64,000 bases of DNA from Chaetoderma sp. LZ-2023a (lineage: Eukaryota; Mollusca; Caudofoveata; Chaetodermatida; Chaetodermatidae), in the NCBI GenBank assembly GCA_034401795.1, contig CM067373.1, positions 90,354,996 through 90,418,995 on the forward strand, read 5' to 3'. Below, piece by piece: positions 11,521-22,720 of this stretch. The notes below the pieces were generated by a model that ran no database searches, had not been told where the DNA came from, and saw only the letters and a list, made by a program, of their open reading frames with translations. Made by a program: the position numbers and the translations under genes. Every line of letters begins with the position of its first letter. Position 1 is the first letter of the stretch.

Positions 11521-13973
11521 TGTTAGCTCACCTGGCCAGAATGACCAAGTGAGCTTATGTCATGGTGACTGTCCGTTGTCTGTCCATCATCCGTCTGTCC
11601 ATCAACTTTTGCTTTGAAACGCTACTCATTAACTGCTCAGCAGATTTCAACCTAATGTGGCAGGAAGGACCCTAAGGAGGTAGGCTTCAGAAATCATATA
11701 CATAATTTTGATTGGTCAATTTTTCCACTGGCCATCTTGAATTTTCAGAAAAATGGTGGGAAATCGATTAAAAGCCTACTCATTAACCACTTGGCCGATT
11801 TCAAGGAAACTTGGTTGGAAGGACCCTAAAGTCGTATTTTTCAGAAACTGTATACAGAATTTTGATTAGAATTTTTTCGGTGCCCATCTTTAATTTTCCT
11901 GGTAAATGGTGGGAAATCGTTTAATACACTACTCTTCATTAACTGCATGGGCAATTTCAACCAGATTTGGCGGGAAGAATACTAGCCTGGTAGGGTTCAG
12001 AAAATGTATAGAGAATTTTGATTGGTCAATTATTCTGTCAGCCATCTTGGATTTTCTGAAAATTTCTGGAAATCAGTTAAAAGCCTACTCCTCATTAACC
12101 GCTTGGTCAATTTCAAACAAACTTGGTTGGAAGGACCCTAAAGTGTATGCTTCTGAACTTGTATACAAAATTTTGATTAGTCAATTTCTTTGGTGGCCAT
12201 CTTGAATTTTCTGAAAAATTGCAGGAAATCGGTTAAAACGCCGACTCCTCATTAGCTAACTGGCTCATTTCAAGCAAACTCGACTGGAAGGACCCTAGAG
12301 TCGTATGCTTCAGAATCTGTATACAGAATTTTGAGTAGTCAATTTTTTTAGTGACCATCTTGAATTCTCTGAAAATTTGTGGTAAATTGTTTAAAACGCT
12401 ACTCCTCATTAACTGCTTGGGTCAGACTTGAATGGAAGGATACTAGGGTGGGAGGTTTCAGAGCATGAATACCAAATTTTGATTGGTCAATTTTTTGGGT
12501 GCCCATCTGGGATTTTCTGCAGATTTCTGGAAATCAGTTACAAGCCTACTCCTCATTAACCACTTGGTCAATTTCAATCAAACTCAGTGGGAAGGACCCT
12601 AGCTTAGCATGCTTCAAATGTGTATACAGAATTTTGATTGGACAATTCTTTCAGCGGCCATCTTCAATTTTTGGAAAATTTGTGGGAAATTGTTTGAAAC
12701 GCTACTCATCATTAACTGCTTGGGCAATTTCAGCCAGACTTGGCTGGAAGGATACTAGGTTGGGAGGTTTCAGAATGTGTATACAGAATTTTGATTGGTC
12801 AATTTTTCTGGCGCTCATCTTGAACTTTTTGAAAATCAGTTTAAAGCCTACTCCTCATTAGCCACTTGGCCGATTTCAAGCAAACTCGGTTGGAAGGACC
12901 CTAGAGTAGTATGCTTTGGAACTTATATACAGAATTTTGAAGGGTCAATATTTTTGGTAGCCATCTTGAATTTCTCAAAAAATGTGGGAAATAGTTTAAA
13001 ATGCTAGTCCTCATCAACTGCTTGGACAGTTTGAACCAGACTTGGCTGGAAGGATACTAGGCGGGTAGGTTTCAGAACATGTATACAAAATTTTGAATGG
13101 TCAATTTTTCCGGTGGCCATCTTGAATTTTTTTTTAATTTTGGGAAATCAGTTAAAAGGCTACTTACCACTCATTAACTGCTTGAATGATTTCAAGCAAA
13201 CATTCCTGGAAGGACCCTAGGGGTGTGTGCTTCAGAGCTTGTATGCAGAATTTTGATTTGTCAATTTGTTCTGTGCCATCTTAAATTTTCTGAGCAATGG
13301 CTGGAAATCATTTAAAAGGCTACTCATTAACTGCTTAGGCGATTTCAATCAGACTTGGTTGGAAGGACCCTATGGTGGTAGGATTCAGAACATTTATACA
13401 GAATTTTGATTGGTTAATTTTTCCACTGGCCATCTTGGATTTTCTGAAATCTTTTGGAAATCATTTAAAAGGCTACTCATTAACCGCTTGACTGATTTCA
13501 ACCAAACTCATCTTGACAGACCCTAGTCTGGTACACTTCAGAACTTATGCATAATTTTGACTGCTTGATTTTTTTGGGTGGCCATCTTGGATTTTCCGGA
13601 AAATGGGAATTTGTTTAAGACGGTGTACCTCATTAACCTCTTGGGCAATTTAAACTAAATTTAGCTGGACAGATCCTATAGTGGTAGCCTCTAGAAATTC
13701 TATTCCAAATTTTGATAGGTCAATGTTTTGGTGGGCATCTGATTTTCTGAAAACTATCTGGAACAAATTAAAAATGGTACTCCTTAATCAGTAGTCTGAT
13801 TTCAACAATTCTATGTTGTAGGCTTCAAAATGTCAAATGAGAATCTGGATTGCTCTATTTTTTTTAGTGGCCATCTTAGATTTTCCAAAAATTATCCACG
13901 TCTATTTAAATGCAAATGGGTCCAATGTTAATGGTCCAGGTCAGCGTCACAGGCCCTTGGGCCTCTTGTTTCT
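11521..13973 (+). repeat. full-length dispersed repeat with ~154-bp internal array
   Basis: Starts TTAGCTCACCTGGCC with a hairpin to GACCAAGTGAGCTTATG, then a CCATCATCCGTCTGT microsatellite, then about fourteen degenerate units, and ends GGTCCAGG ... GGCCCTTGGGCCTCTTG. Each unit contains GATTTCAACCAAACTTGG, GAAGGACCCTA, TTCAGAA, ATTTTGATTGGTCAATTTTT and GGCCATCTTGAATTTTC. The spacing of GGACCCTA blocks from about 11667 to 13364 averages near 154 bp. No transposase. Other copies: 35783-36963 (inverted) and 48738-50095. Confidence 0.8.
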
Positions 13974-14239
13974 AAAATGTATTAATACCAGCCTTTTGTC
14001 CATTTCCTCCCATAACAGATAAGCATTTGTCATGAGTATTATATAAGTTAAGCTACTCTTAGAGTCTGATGTTGCATTAATCATACTTTCCAGTTTATCC
14101 ATCCACCATATGACATCATAATCAAGTATGTGACATCTAGGATGATGTCATAATCAATGACATCATGAATGACATAAATAAGCACATCACGAACCCATAA
14201 TTGATGATGGACTAAGCATCTACTATTTAATAATAAAAA

Positions 14240-14322
14240 TGCTGTTGAATATTTTGAAACTAATTTGACTTGGAGCTGTTGCAACAGTGTCCAGTAAAAT
14301 TAGTTTCAAAATATTCCACAGC
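14240..14322. repeat. short hairpin repeat (TTGAATATTTTGAAAC family)
   Basis: Left arm TGTTGAATATTTTGAAACTAA and right arm TTAGTTTCAAAATATTCC flank a loop containing TTGCAACAG. Similar hairpins recur near 33352-33440, 39215-39270, 39745-39808, 40597-40672 and 42165-42260. Confidence 0.7.
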
Positions 14323-14351
14323 CTTCCTGTATCATTGTCTTGAAATTGGGA

Positions 14352-14600
14352 TGTTAACCCATTAACACTCATTTCAGCCAAACGCCGCTTCTGTCGTGGT
14401 CTTGCAAAATGCCCATTTGCAGACCAAGAGAAGACTATTTTTGAAAATTGATCACTGGTGTGACTGGCTCAATAACCGAGCCAGTCATTCCAGTGGTAAA
14501 TTTTTAAAGATAGTCTTCTTAGTCTGCAAATGGACATTTTCTATGAGAAAATTTAAACTCTAACAAATTCGAGGGGCTGTAGGGTTAAAGGGTTAGACGT
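14352..14600. repeat. TTAA-bounded foldback element
   Basis: Begins TTAACCCATTAACACTC and ends GGGTTAAAGGGTTA. A near-perfect palindrome is centred on ACTGGCTCAATAACCGAGCCAGT, with arms CATTTGCAGACCAAGAGAAG and its complement. It is a MITE-like element; the TTAA/CCCTTT termini resemble piggyBac-type MITEs (inference). Confidence 0.7.
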
Positions 14601-14663
14601 TCAATCTCTGAGAAATGCCATTATAACTGTGCATAATCTTACGTTCTTTGCCTTTATTTCCAG

Positions 14664-14875
14664 ATCCAATTATTTTGTATCGCCAAGATGATTTCATGAT
14701 ATATAAAACATTGAACATGTCGGACACCGATATCATCATATTCTGGAATAAAACAAATATAGTGGGTCAGAAGCGTGATGAATATATGTTGCAATGGGGA
14801 AATGTAGATGACATGGATAGAAGCAATAACCAGTCTGTTAGACTCCGGTGGGATGGTGAAAGATCTGTATCAAAG
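14664..14875 (+). CDS. host gene, candidate exon b (212 bp)
   Basis: Acceptor TTTATTTCCAG, donor GTAACG. The exon completes a codon begun by exon a (two bases) and then is open for 70 codons, ending in phase 0. The translation includes LYRQDDFMIYKTLNMSD, FWNKTNIVG and SNNQSVRLRWDGE; NMS, NKT and NQS are N-glycosylation sequons, which points to a lumenal or extracellular segment. Family not recognised. Confidence 0.75.
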
Positions 14876-14929
14876 GTAACGTTGACTAGCTCAAACTTTG
14901 GTATCCCTGTTATGTGTAGATGCCAACCT

Positions 14930-15413
14930 TCTTAGCTCTTTAACCATTAAATTTGTTCAGGAAAATTTCAAATTTCTTGAGGAAAATATCGATTTGCTGA
15001 CTGAAAGAAGACTGTTTTTTAAAATTTACCTAAGAAAAATGAAAAGCTGGAATTACTGGCTCGGTTATTGATGGGAAATTTTCAAAAATAGTCTTCTCTT
15101 GATCTGCAAATGGACCTTTTCAAGTGTTAAAGGATTATGCAGACTCACCTACCTGTTAACTATAGTCACCAAATTAAGTAAAGGAGGATTAGGCCCGAGG
15201 GTGCTGTTTCATCTCATGGCCCCAAAAATCATTTTATCCATTAACTATGCTGTAGTAAGTGACCACCTCTCTTTACTGACCACCCTTAGCTTGTCAGTAG
15301 ATGCTACTTTAACCCTTAGCACACAAGTTGGCCAAAAACCACCTCTGTAGTGCTCTTGCGAAAAGTCCATTTGCAGACCAAAAGAAGAATATATTTTTGT
15401 AAAATTGTCATTA
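14930..15413. repeat. two TTAA-type foldback elements, the second split by the Polinton
   Basis: The first (about 14930-15135) shows GAAAGAAGACTG ... GGCTCGGTTATTG ... ATAGTCTTCTC ... CTGCAAATGG. The second starts near 15311 (TTAACCCTTAGCACAC); its left arm CATTTGCAGACCAAAAGAAG runs to 15413, and the rest of the palindrome resumes at 31938 after the Polinton. Confidence 0.75.
15409..15413. repeat. Polinton target duplication, left (CATTA)
   Basis: CATTA at 15409-15413 and again at 31938-31942 directly flank the element. Joining the flanks with one CATTA restores the foldback repeat (compare CACTGGAATGACTGGC in intact copies). A 6-bp duplication TCATTA is possible if the right border is one base inward; Polintons normally make 6 bp. 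Confidence 0.85.
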
Positions 15414-15530
15414 AGTAGTAGGGCCGGAGTCAAAATGATACCACCTCTCTCAACTGGCAGCCATTCGGCGATCCGTGGCCCCCACCGCCCTCTCAATCCC
15501 TGGGGGGCATAGGGTTGTTGAGACATGTGA
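15414..15530 (+). repeat. Polinton left terminal inverted repeat
   Basis: About 100-115 bp matching the reverse complement of 31830-31937: GGAGTCAAAATGATACCACC, GGCAGCCATTCGGCGATC, CCCTCTCAATCCCTGG, GGCATAGG and GAGACAT. Differences are mostly single transitions. Confidence 0.92.
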
Positions 15531-15574
15531 TTTTCGTGGTTGGTGTATGCTTCTAGATGGAGATGGGAGCTGCT

Positions 15575-15643
15575 GTTCTCCCGGACATGGAAGGCCATAG
15601 CGAATATAAAACTCCCGTGCAGACCCCACATGTCCGGGAGAAC
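15575..15643. repeat. 15-bp inverted repeat inside Polinton left end
   Basis: GTTCTCCCGGACATG (15575-15589) and its exact complement (15629-15643) with a 39-bp loop. No match to it in the right end was seen. Confidence 0.85.
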
Positions 15644-15671
15644 CTCCTCAGGATATTGGCCAGTGGCTGGC

Positions 15672-15692
15672 CTCTCTCTCTCTCGTTCTCTC

Positions 15693-15745
<53 letters not shown>
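15672..15745. repeat. (CT)n microsatellite
   Basis: CT dinucleotide run with two CGTT interruptions near its left side, inside the left end of the Polinton. Confidence 0.95.
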
Positions 15746-15748
<3 letters not shown>

Positions 15749-15894
15749 CTGACTGGTATCCAGAAGTGACATCAAGATCTAGAGTGAGTCGAGCCTGATA
15801 GCGCAGCAACGCAGCAACGTGTGAACACATAACCTATCAGCTATATTTATTAATGCATACATGGCTGAGATAGTTAATGCGTTGTATTATACAC

Positions 15895-16045
15895 TTTTAA
15901 AATCACAGGTTCAAATCTCGTTATGTGTTATTAGCAAATGGTAAACTTTAAAACCACAGGTTCAAATATCGTTATGTGTTATTAGCAAATGGTAAACTTT
16001 AAAACCACAGGTTCAAATATCGTTATGTGTTATTAGCAAATGGGA
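15895..16045. repeat. 51-bp tandem repeat, about 2.9 copies
   Basis: Unit includes CACAGGTTCAAATATCGTTA and GTTATTAGCAAATGG; copies begin 51 bp apart (GGTTCAAAT at about 15908, 15959, 16010). Lies in the non-coding left end of the Polinton; 16046-16528 between it and the first gene shows nothing else I can support. Confidence 0.85.
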
Positions 16046-16528
16046 AACATGTCTACAATTACTCCTTACCCATTACCCGAGAAGCGTGACACCACATCAA
16101 GACCAACTCGCACAGTCACATAAAACCCATGATTGCAGACCACAGACCCTCGACTGAGCCAAAGTCAAGAATAGTAGTTTTTTTAGCCCATCATGCTTTT
16201 CCGTAACACCCAATTAGACATAGCATCCATAATGGTATACCGGTGGTCATAAGTTACGTGTGAACGCACAACCATACATTACTCAAACACTCAACTACGT
16301 GTAGACGCTCATCTACAAACAATATTACACACAATTGGCTGGCCTGAAGAGCTATGGTCATGCATGCATGATGTAGGCTGTGCAGCGCGATGAGAAAAAG
16401 TACCCAGGCCATTGCGTGATATGGGCAACTATGCAGATCAAAATCTTGAGAAATGGAGAAGCTCAGGGATCCCAACATTCCGCTCATCAGTTCTACTAAC
16501 ATGATGATATCCGATGATTGTGATAGCG

Positions 16529-16786
16529 ATGGACAACCTCTTCAAGTATATGAATTATTTAGAGACGGTTTGCAGTTTTGGTGTGGATGCTGCTATCGAG
16601 TTGGAACAAGAGTGGGAACAAGAAATGCAGTGATCCCTCGCCAACCAACCTCTCAAGGTGCGCACTACTCCCACGTATCACATCAGACACGACGGACCAC
16701 CCACAGGTTTTTCCAGGTACTGATCTCCTTGTGATCAACCACACATAATAGGGTCTGAATGCCCATTTAGAGACAAGCATCCACAG
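16529..16786 (+). pseudogene. Polinton small gene of unknown function (two stops)
   Basis: From the ATG at 16529 a single frame runs 86 codons to a stop at 16784-16786, with TGA at 16631 and 16721. The N-terminus reads MDNLFKYMNYLETV and is followed by an acidic helix-like EQEWEQEMQ. It ends 11 bp before the polymerase start. I do not recognise it; the shared frame across both stops is the main support. No TTTAA-N8-TATAG signal precedes it. Confidence 0.35.
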
Positions 16787-16797
16787 TGATATACACC

Positions 16798-19700
16798 ATG
16801 ATTACTGTTGCACAGCTTCGCGATGGTGCAAAGCAATTCAGTCTTAGAGGCTACTCTAAGGTCAAGAAAGCCGACCTGCTCCAGATGATCGGACAGGCCC
16901 GTGCCGAGGCATTGTAGAAGCGACTCTCCCAGGCAATGAAGACGGAAAGGTTTCCAGCGCTTACCAAAGATGATCCTTTGAATCCCCACAAGAAAGCGCA
17001 GCAGATCCGTGAGCTTTGTCAGTTGGACGAGGAGGTGACAGCTAGCTTGCGAGCCAAGACTGTAGTGAGGCGGATGGTGGACCATCCACTGGAGCGCTTA
17101 CCTCCCCTATGCAGGATCACTAAGCGAGTGATGAGGGGCCCGAGGTCTGAACCCTTAGCCCGGAGCATGAGGCGAGAAGGCGACCACATTCTCGACCAGC
17201 GTCTCGGCGAAAGGGAGACAGAGGATAGAGGACGCTGGTCAGTACGCTGGACATTCTTCAGAGGTCTAGAAGGAGACCTCACAGGCTAGATCATGCAAAA
17301 GATCCAGCAGACTGTCCAGAATGACTTCTACCTCCACTACACCCATAGCTATCGCATCCGTCACATCGAAGACGGTAGGGTGATGCTCTTCCACAAGAAT
17401 ACTCCAGGGAGCCCGTGGCTGAACATGATAGGAGCAGCTCAGGACTGGGTGGCAGCAAGAGAGCAAGCCCGCCTCGACACAGACAATATCGATCGATCCA
17501 ACACCAAGTGGGCTTTCGTTCAATCAATCAACGTTGATGTCAGAGCTCTCATCGACCACCAACCTCTGCTTGGGACAGGCCCCCTCCCAGACTGGCTACG
17601 ACAGAAGAAGAGTATGACTGCCCTCGACGCCTACAGGGACAACATCTGTCGCTGGAGATGTCTAGCAGTCCACCGAGGAGCGAGAGCTGATAGAAGTACA
17701 GCTCCTGCATGAGAGCTTGCCACACAGTTTTACGGCAAGACAGTGACAGTAACTGATGTCCGCAAGACCTTGCTGGATCAGCTGGACAAGGTAGAATTCT
17801 TCGCCAAGATCAGGATTCGCGTGTATGAACCAACCGGGAGAGGACACCTGGCACTTGATCAGGCAAGTGGCTCACTACAGTGACACCATGACCATCGGCG
17901 TGTGGGACCACCACACCTACATCAAGAACATCTCCAAGCTGGCACATGCACTAGTCTGCAGTCACTGCCAGCAGAGGTTTACAAAGGCATGCAATCTTCA
18001 ACGCCATGCTGATCACTGTACAGGCAGCAAAACAACAATCGTGTGTCCTGGTGAGAAGATTGAGGCGCCACAGTCTGTGTATGAGAAATACTTCTATCCG
18101 CCCCAACCATCCAGTTCAGTGGCTACTCATTGGATCAAGTATGAGTTGAGACACAGAGGGTACACATACTCCATGTAGAGTATGGGCACGGTGGCGAGCG
18201 TTGGATTGAGGGTGCTCCCGTAGATGGTTATGACCCGACCACCAACACCGTTTACCAGTTCCATGGCTGTTACTGGCACGGGTGGCCACAACACCAGCGA
18301 GGTGAGGATGCCAAACAAAGATACTGCAAGACAGTCCTGAGAGAGGAGAAGGTGAGAGCATCTGGATGCACGCTTGTGGTACAGTGGGAGTGCTGTATAA
18401 AATGCTGTTTAAGCATCACTAAACGAGTGTGGACTGTCCCATACCCACACTTCATAGTTTATGACTTCGAAGCACTCCTAGATGGTAGCAAGACTCATCC
18501 TATGGAGACTCTCACGATCGAGAGTCCTCACATACCTATCTCTGTGTCAGTTGGCTGCTCCCTAGATGGTGCCACGAGTGAGCCCACTTACCTCTGCAAT
18601 CCTGACCCCAAAGAACTGATCAGAGAGTTCATGCTGGTGATCCAACTGCGAGCATATCTAATCTGGACAAGGGTTAGGGCACCGTACATACCGACAGACC
18701 TGGACAAGCTCCCAAAGCGACAGCAGCGACTGATCAACGGGTGGTATGACCAAGTGCCTGTACTGGGGTTCAACTCTGTGTAGTATGACCTGAACCTCAT
18801 CAAGAAGTACTTTGTCGATGAGCTGACTGACAGTACAGGTACAATGAAAGTCACCAAGAAGGCTAATCAGATCATGTTCCTCATAACACCTGAACTCCGG
18901 TTTCTTGATGTGCTGAACTACCTCGGCCCAGGAGTCTCGTACGAGGTATGGGTCAAAGCTTACGGGTGTACACAGCAGAAGAGCTGGTTCCCATATGAAT
19001 GGTTTGACACACATGAGAAGCTCAACTATCCAGGGCTTCCTGACTACTCAGTATTGACATCTAAGTTCAGGGGTGGCTACCTCTTGACACGATCAGAGTT
19101 GGAACAGTGTAACCAGACATTCAGCGAGCATGGAATGCGGCCATTCGCTGACTGGCTTTGATACTACAACAACCTGGACGTCAGTCCATTCATCGAAGCC
19201 CTAGAGCAGATGCGGGAGTTCTACACAGAACGAGAAATAGACATCCTCAAAGACGCGGTGTCTCTCCCAGGTGTGTCACTGCAGTACCTCCTATGTGGAA
19301 CCACTCAGCACATGCCGGATGTTAGCCTCTATTCACCAGGCAAGGAAGCCTATGAGATGCTGAAGGGTGCTGTTGTTGGTGGTCCCAGCATCGTGTTCAC
19401 CAGATACCACAAGGCTGGTGTGACTCGAATCCGCCAGAGTGAGCGTGTCTGCCAACATCTACTCGGCTACGATGCAAATACTCTGTACCTGTCAATGATG
19501 GCCAAAGAGATGCCATGTGGTAAGGAGACAGTGCACCATTGGTCCGGTGCTAGTGGTGCTTTAAGAAAGATCTTCTAGCAGACAGCTGGTTTGGGTTTGC
19601 TGAGGTGGATATAGAGGTCCCCAAGGCTCTGTAGGCAAAGTTTGAGGAAATGCCTCCTCTCTTCTATAACCGCGAGATCCCGGTAGAGGCAATCTCTTCT

Positions 19701-20689
19701 GAGATGCTGGCATATCTAGGGTGAACAGGGAGGAAGCATCCCACCACCCAGAAGCTGGTTGGTGCCCTCTCTGGCAAGAAGCAGCTGCTGTGCGCACAGC
19801 CACTCAAGTGGTTAATAACCCATGGCCTGGAGATCACTTCTGTATACCACACCATAGACTATGAGGCCAAGTGGCCATTCGAGTGGTTCGTGGAGAAGAT
19901 TACGGAGCCCCGCCGCTCACGAGATGTAGATAAGAGCAAAGCGCTCTTGGCAGATCTCTTCAAACTCCTCGGCAACAGTGGCTACAGGATGCTCATCGAG
20001 GCCCTAGAACGTCATAGCAACACCAGCTTCATGAAGGATGAATGCGTGGTAGACAAGGCCCTGCGTAGTGCATGGTTCGAAGATCTCGAGGAGATCGGTG
20101 AGTCATACGAGCTCCAGAGTCGCAAGCCGAGAATCACTATTCGAAGGCCCTTCCAGGTCGGAATAGCCGTTTATGAGCTCGCGAAGCTGCGAATTATGGA
20201 GTTCTACTACGACTTCCTCGATCGCTACATAGCTCGGGATAGCTTTGAGTACCTGCAGATGGACACTGACTCCACGTATATCGCTATAGCAGGCTCCAAC
20301 CTCGACGACATCATTCGCCCTGAGATACAAGCAAAGTACCAGGCTCATAAGCGTGGGACAAATGGTCTGGATGGACTCTGGGACTGTTCAAGCTCGAGTT
20401 CGAAGGCTCTCGTGGTATCGCTCTCTGCTCCAAATGCTACTATGTGGAGAGCACAGCTGCAGGTAAGTGCTCGGCTAAGGGAATGTCAAAGCGACAGAAT
20501 GAGGTCTCTTGGCAGAGGTTCTACAGCGCCATACATAGCGGGGTGGACAGAGCTAAAAACCAAGGACTACGCATGCGCAACCAGGGTATGGTGACGTATG
20601 AGCAGGAAAAACTTGGCCTCTCCGCTTACTATGATAAGCGCCATGTGCTGCCAGATGGTGTCCATACCGAGCCCGCAGGGACTAGCTGA
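16798..20689 (+). pseudogene. protein-primed family B DNA polymerase with N-terminal SAP domain (decayed)
   Basis: Replicative polymerase of the element. About the first 35 residues form a SAP DNA-binding motif (TVAQLRDGAK ... LRGYSKVKKADLLQM). A C2H2-type finger (CSHCQQRF ... LQRHADHC) lies near 17958. FHGCYWHG near 18259 matches an endonuclease-like segment seen in Polinton polymerases. Exonuclease I is YDFEALL (about 18460) and II is GFNS...YDLNLIK (about 18769). Polymerase motif A is GYDANTLYLS (about 19465), B is KLLGNSGYR (about 19970), C is MDTDSTY (about 20260). Breaks: TAG at 16915, 17287, 18781, 19632; TGA at 17710, 19159, 19722; frame changes near 17825-17870, 18172, 19560 and 20380. 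The full length (~1,295 codons) fits the family. No TTTAA-N8-TATAG signal precedes it. Confidence 0.92.
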
Positions 20690-20713
20690 AGCTCTTCTAT
20701 GACAAATGGTCAC

Positions 20714-21611
20714 CTAGGCACTCCATGCCAGGTAGTACAGTGTAGGCTGCCCCTCCGCCTCCACATACCTGTCAAGCGTGTGAACATCTATTGACCAGTT
20801 AGGATCTGTTGCACACTGTCGACTACTTTCCAGCTCACCAGGCTCATACAGGTACCGAACCAGTGCATCAGGTGGTAGGCACTCCTCTCCCTTGTTCGCT
20901 CCTCTAGAGCTGTGACTGGCAACAGCAGAGTATCTGATAGCCTCTACCCTTCTTCCCGATTAGCCTGGTAACCTCGGCATTGGATCTCTCCACCACAGCA
21001 GGGAGCCCTTTCACCCATACTCTAGAATGTTCACTCGGCGCAGCCATTTCCTGGGCGTATTGGTGTGGGAACAGTCTCTCTGCCAGTGTCCGATTCCACT
21101 GCTCAACGATAGCCTGGGCACGGTGATGTCCTACCTCGCCTCGCCTAACTACCACACTGTCTTTCCGCATGTGGGCTGCAGTCTCACCTCTGAACTCCTT
21201 ACCCTTATCCACCTGCAACAATTCTGGTCACTGGAGGGGATTTTCCGAAGTCTCGTAGACACCTTAGAATGCCTGGGCCACCTGGCCAGCTGACTTATCT
21301 GTGAGCAGTACTGCAGCCTTGTACCTGCTGGCGACATCGACGATGGTGAGGGTGTACTTGTAGGTCTTATGACCAACCGAGTCATGTGGAAGGAATAGAA
21401 CATCTGCCTGGTGAACTCTGTTCGGGACAGTTTCCTCGAAATGAGCATGCCTGATGTGCCGTGAACGAGGTCTGTATATCTGCCACATCGCCTGGCAGCT
21501 AAGCCACTGGCTAACTGTCTCCAATGTGAAGTTGTGGCCCTTGCGACGTGCAGCCTCGAGTAGTTGAGCGGGCTCAATGATATCCACCAGGCTGATAGTA
21601 GAGTTCTTCAA
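20714..21611 (-). pseudogene. rve-family (retroviral-type) integrase (decayed)
   Basis: Catalyses insertion of the element. The N-terminal helical part is followed by the catalytic core: first Asp in NRVHQADVLF (about 21404) with YTLTIVDVASRYKAA after it, second Asp in QVDKGKEF (about 21209), and Glu in AIVEQWNRTLAERLF (about 21104), 34 residues apart. The C-terminal block reads ALVRYLYEPGELESS ... DPNWSI and ends with a stop at 20714-20716. Frame changes lie near 21225-21265 and near 20945. The gene converges on the polymerase, 24 bp away. The first codon in the open frame is TTG at 21611, overlapping the end of the 81-residue gene upstream, so the true start is unclear. Confidence 0.88.
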
Positions 21612-21853
21612 GAAAGATGGTTGATAAACTCCCGGATTTCATCACTGATGTCCACTCCCGTCCTGTCATGCACAGCCTGGGTGAACTCTAAACAGATGAA
21701 TAGATGGCCGTCATTCATTCGACCATCACTGAAGACCTCCTCAAACACCTCCGTACACTGGTGTCTAATCTCTGCTGGATCCTCACTGAACGGTAGTTTA
21801 TCGATCAACCCTCGGAAGTTAGGTGTCTTGACCAGGTCATACAGAGACGTCAT
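21608..21853 (-). CDS. Polinton small protein, 81 aa, unknown
   Basis: Intact ATG frame beginning MTSLYDLVKTPNFRG, ending a few bases into the integrase frame. Acidic, soluble composition, no recognised motif. Preceded by TTTAAGCC...TATAAGG directly before the ATG (21855-21872), which supports the start. Co-directional with the integrase, so the two may share a transcript. Confidence 0.55.
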   Translation of the reverse strand: MTSLYDLVKTPNFRGLIDKLPFSEDPAEIRHQCTEVFEEVFSDGRMNDGHLFICLEFTQAVHDRTGVDISDEIREFINHLS

Positions 21854-21854
21854 C

Positions 21855-21872
21855 CTTATAGCATGGCTTAAA
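21855..21872 (-). promoter_or_regulatory. TTTAA-N7-TATAAG promoter-like site
   Basis: Minus-strand TTTAAGCCATGCTATAAG, 1 bp from the ATG at 21853. One base shorter spacing than the consensus. Confidence 0.6.
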
Positions 21873-21875
21873 TGT

Positions 21876-22274
21876 TCAGCGGCCCAGATGGTCGCGAGTA
21901 ACGTACAGTAGCCAAGGGCCTGCGACTCCGAAGAACATACCTATTCCTGAGGCGATGGCTGGTATGGCTTCAGAAATCTTCTCCACACCATGGAGAGCAT
22001 TGTTGGCGATCTTGCGGACCGTCTCGTCAGCCTTCATTGTGAATGGAGCGATCAGAGCCCCAACTGCTGCCAGTGAACCAATAGAACCTTTTACGTAAGT
22101 GCGATAGATTCCTTTCGCTCTGTGTACTAGTTTGCGGGATTCAGGCTCTACATCATCATAGTCACCACCGACATCGTAGTCTGCATCATAATCCTCCTCA
22201 TCATAGTCCTCCTCATAATCCTCGGCATCTATATCCTCGACTGGATCTTCATAAGCCTCTGGTTCATACATCAC
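21876..22274 (-). CDS. Polinton membrane-type protein with acidic head, 132 aa
   Basis: Intact frame. Residues 1-47 are extremely acidic and Tyr-rich (DAEDYEEDYDEEDYDADYD); residues about 62-78 and 102-123 are hydrophobic (SIGSLAAVGALIAPF and AIASGIGMFFGVAGPWLLY), suggesting membrane segments or an amphipathic structural role. Family not recognised. Divergent from the 126-residue gene at 22340, with both promoter-like sites in the 65-bp gap. Confidence 0.65.
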   Translation of the reverse strand: MMYEPEAYEDPVEDIDAEDYEEDYDEEDYDADYDVGGDYDDVEPESRKLVHRAKGIYRTYVKGSIGSLAAVGALIAPFTMKADETVRKIANNALHGVEKISEAIPAIASGIGMFFGVAGPWLLYVTRDHLGR

Positions 22275-22300
22275 TCTGGTGATCCGTCGCTGGGGGACAG

Positions 22301-22318
22301 CTATATAGTAGCTTTAAA
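22301..22318 (-). promoter_or_regulatory. TTTAA-N8-TATAG promoter-like site
   Basis: Minus-strand TTTAAAGCTACTATATAG, 26 bp upstream of the ATG at 22274. Its TTTAA overlaps that of the plus-strand site. Confidence 0.65.
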
Positions 22319-22331
22319 CTGTAGTCTATAG
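22313..22331 (+). promoter_or_regulatory. TTTAA-N9-TATAG promoter-like site
   Basis: Plus-strand TTTAAACTGTAGTCTATAG, 8 bp before the ATG at 22340. Together with the minus-strand site it forms a divergent pair around one TTTAAA. Confidence 0.65.
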
Positions 22332-22339
22332 ACTACAGC

Positions 22340-22720
22340 ATGGCATCCGCAATCTTGAATGCGGGCGTGTTTGCCTTAGCGAACTGGGGATTCAGCTTCG
22401 CCGACAAGAAGGCGGCAGAGGTCGAGCGTATGCGTCATAACCAGGCGATGGAGAAGCTGTCTAAGGAGAAGTTTGAGTACAGCAAAGCACTCGAGCATAT
22501 GCACCAGAGGGAAGCACCCCGACGACAACTCCGAGCTCAGGCCAACCAGAGCATCAAAGAGGCAGATGAGAGTCTCGATGAGTACTACGAGGCTGTAAAA
22601 ATATCTGAGCCAACACTCGACTATGAAGCATCGACAGATCAGAAGACACCAGAGCTTATAGTAGTGGTGGCAGCTTCAGTGGTGACGACAGGAGTCGTGC
22701 TCTATGCACGCTCAAGCTGA
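22340..22720 (+). CDS. Polinton coiled-coil protein with C-terminal membrane segment, 126 aa
   Basis: Intact frame. A short hydrophobic N-terminus (MASAILNAGVFALANWG) is followed by a long charged, heptad-like region (about residues 24-90, ADKKAAEVERMRHNQAMEKL) and a single C-terminal hydrophobic helix (LIVVVAASVVTTGVVLYA, about 105-123). Layout suggests a membrane-anchored or virion-associated protein; family not recognised. Its end overlaps by 19 bp the convergent gene at 22702-23725. Confidence 0.65.
   Translation: MASAILNAGVFALANWGFSFADKKAAEVERMRHNQAMEKLSKEKFEYSKALEHMHQREAPRRQLRAQANQSIKEADESLDEYYEAVKISEPTLDYEASTDQKTPELIVVVAASVVTTGVVLYARSS

Noticed and set aside
16798..20689. Alternative genetic code (TAG/TGA read as sense) in the Polinton polymerase
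   Set aside because: All three stop codons occur, and frameshifts accompany them; nearby DIRS and Tc1 genes use the standard code without internal stops. Decay is simpler.
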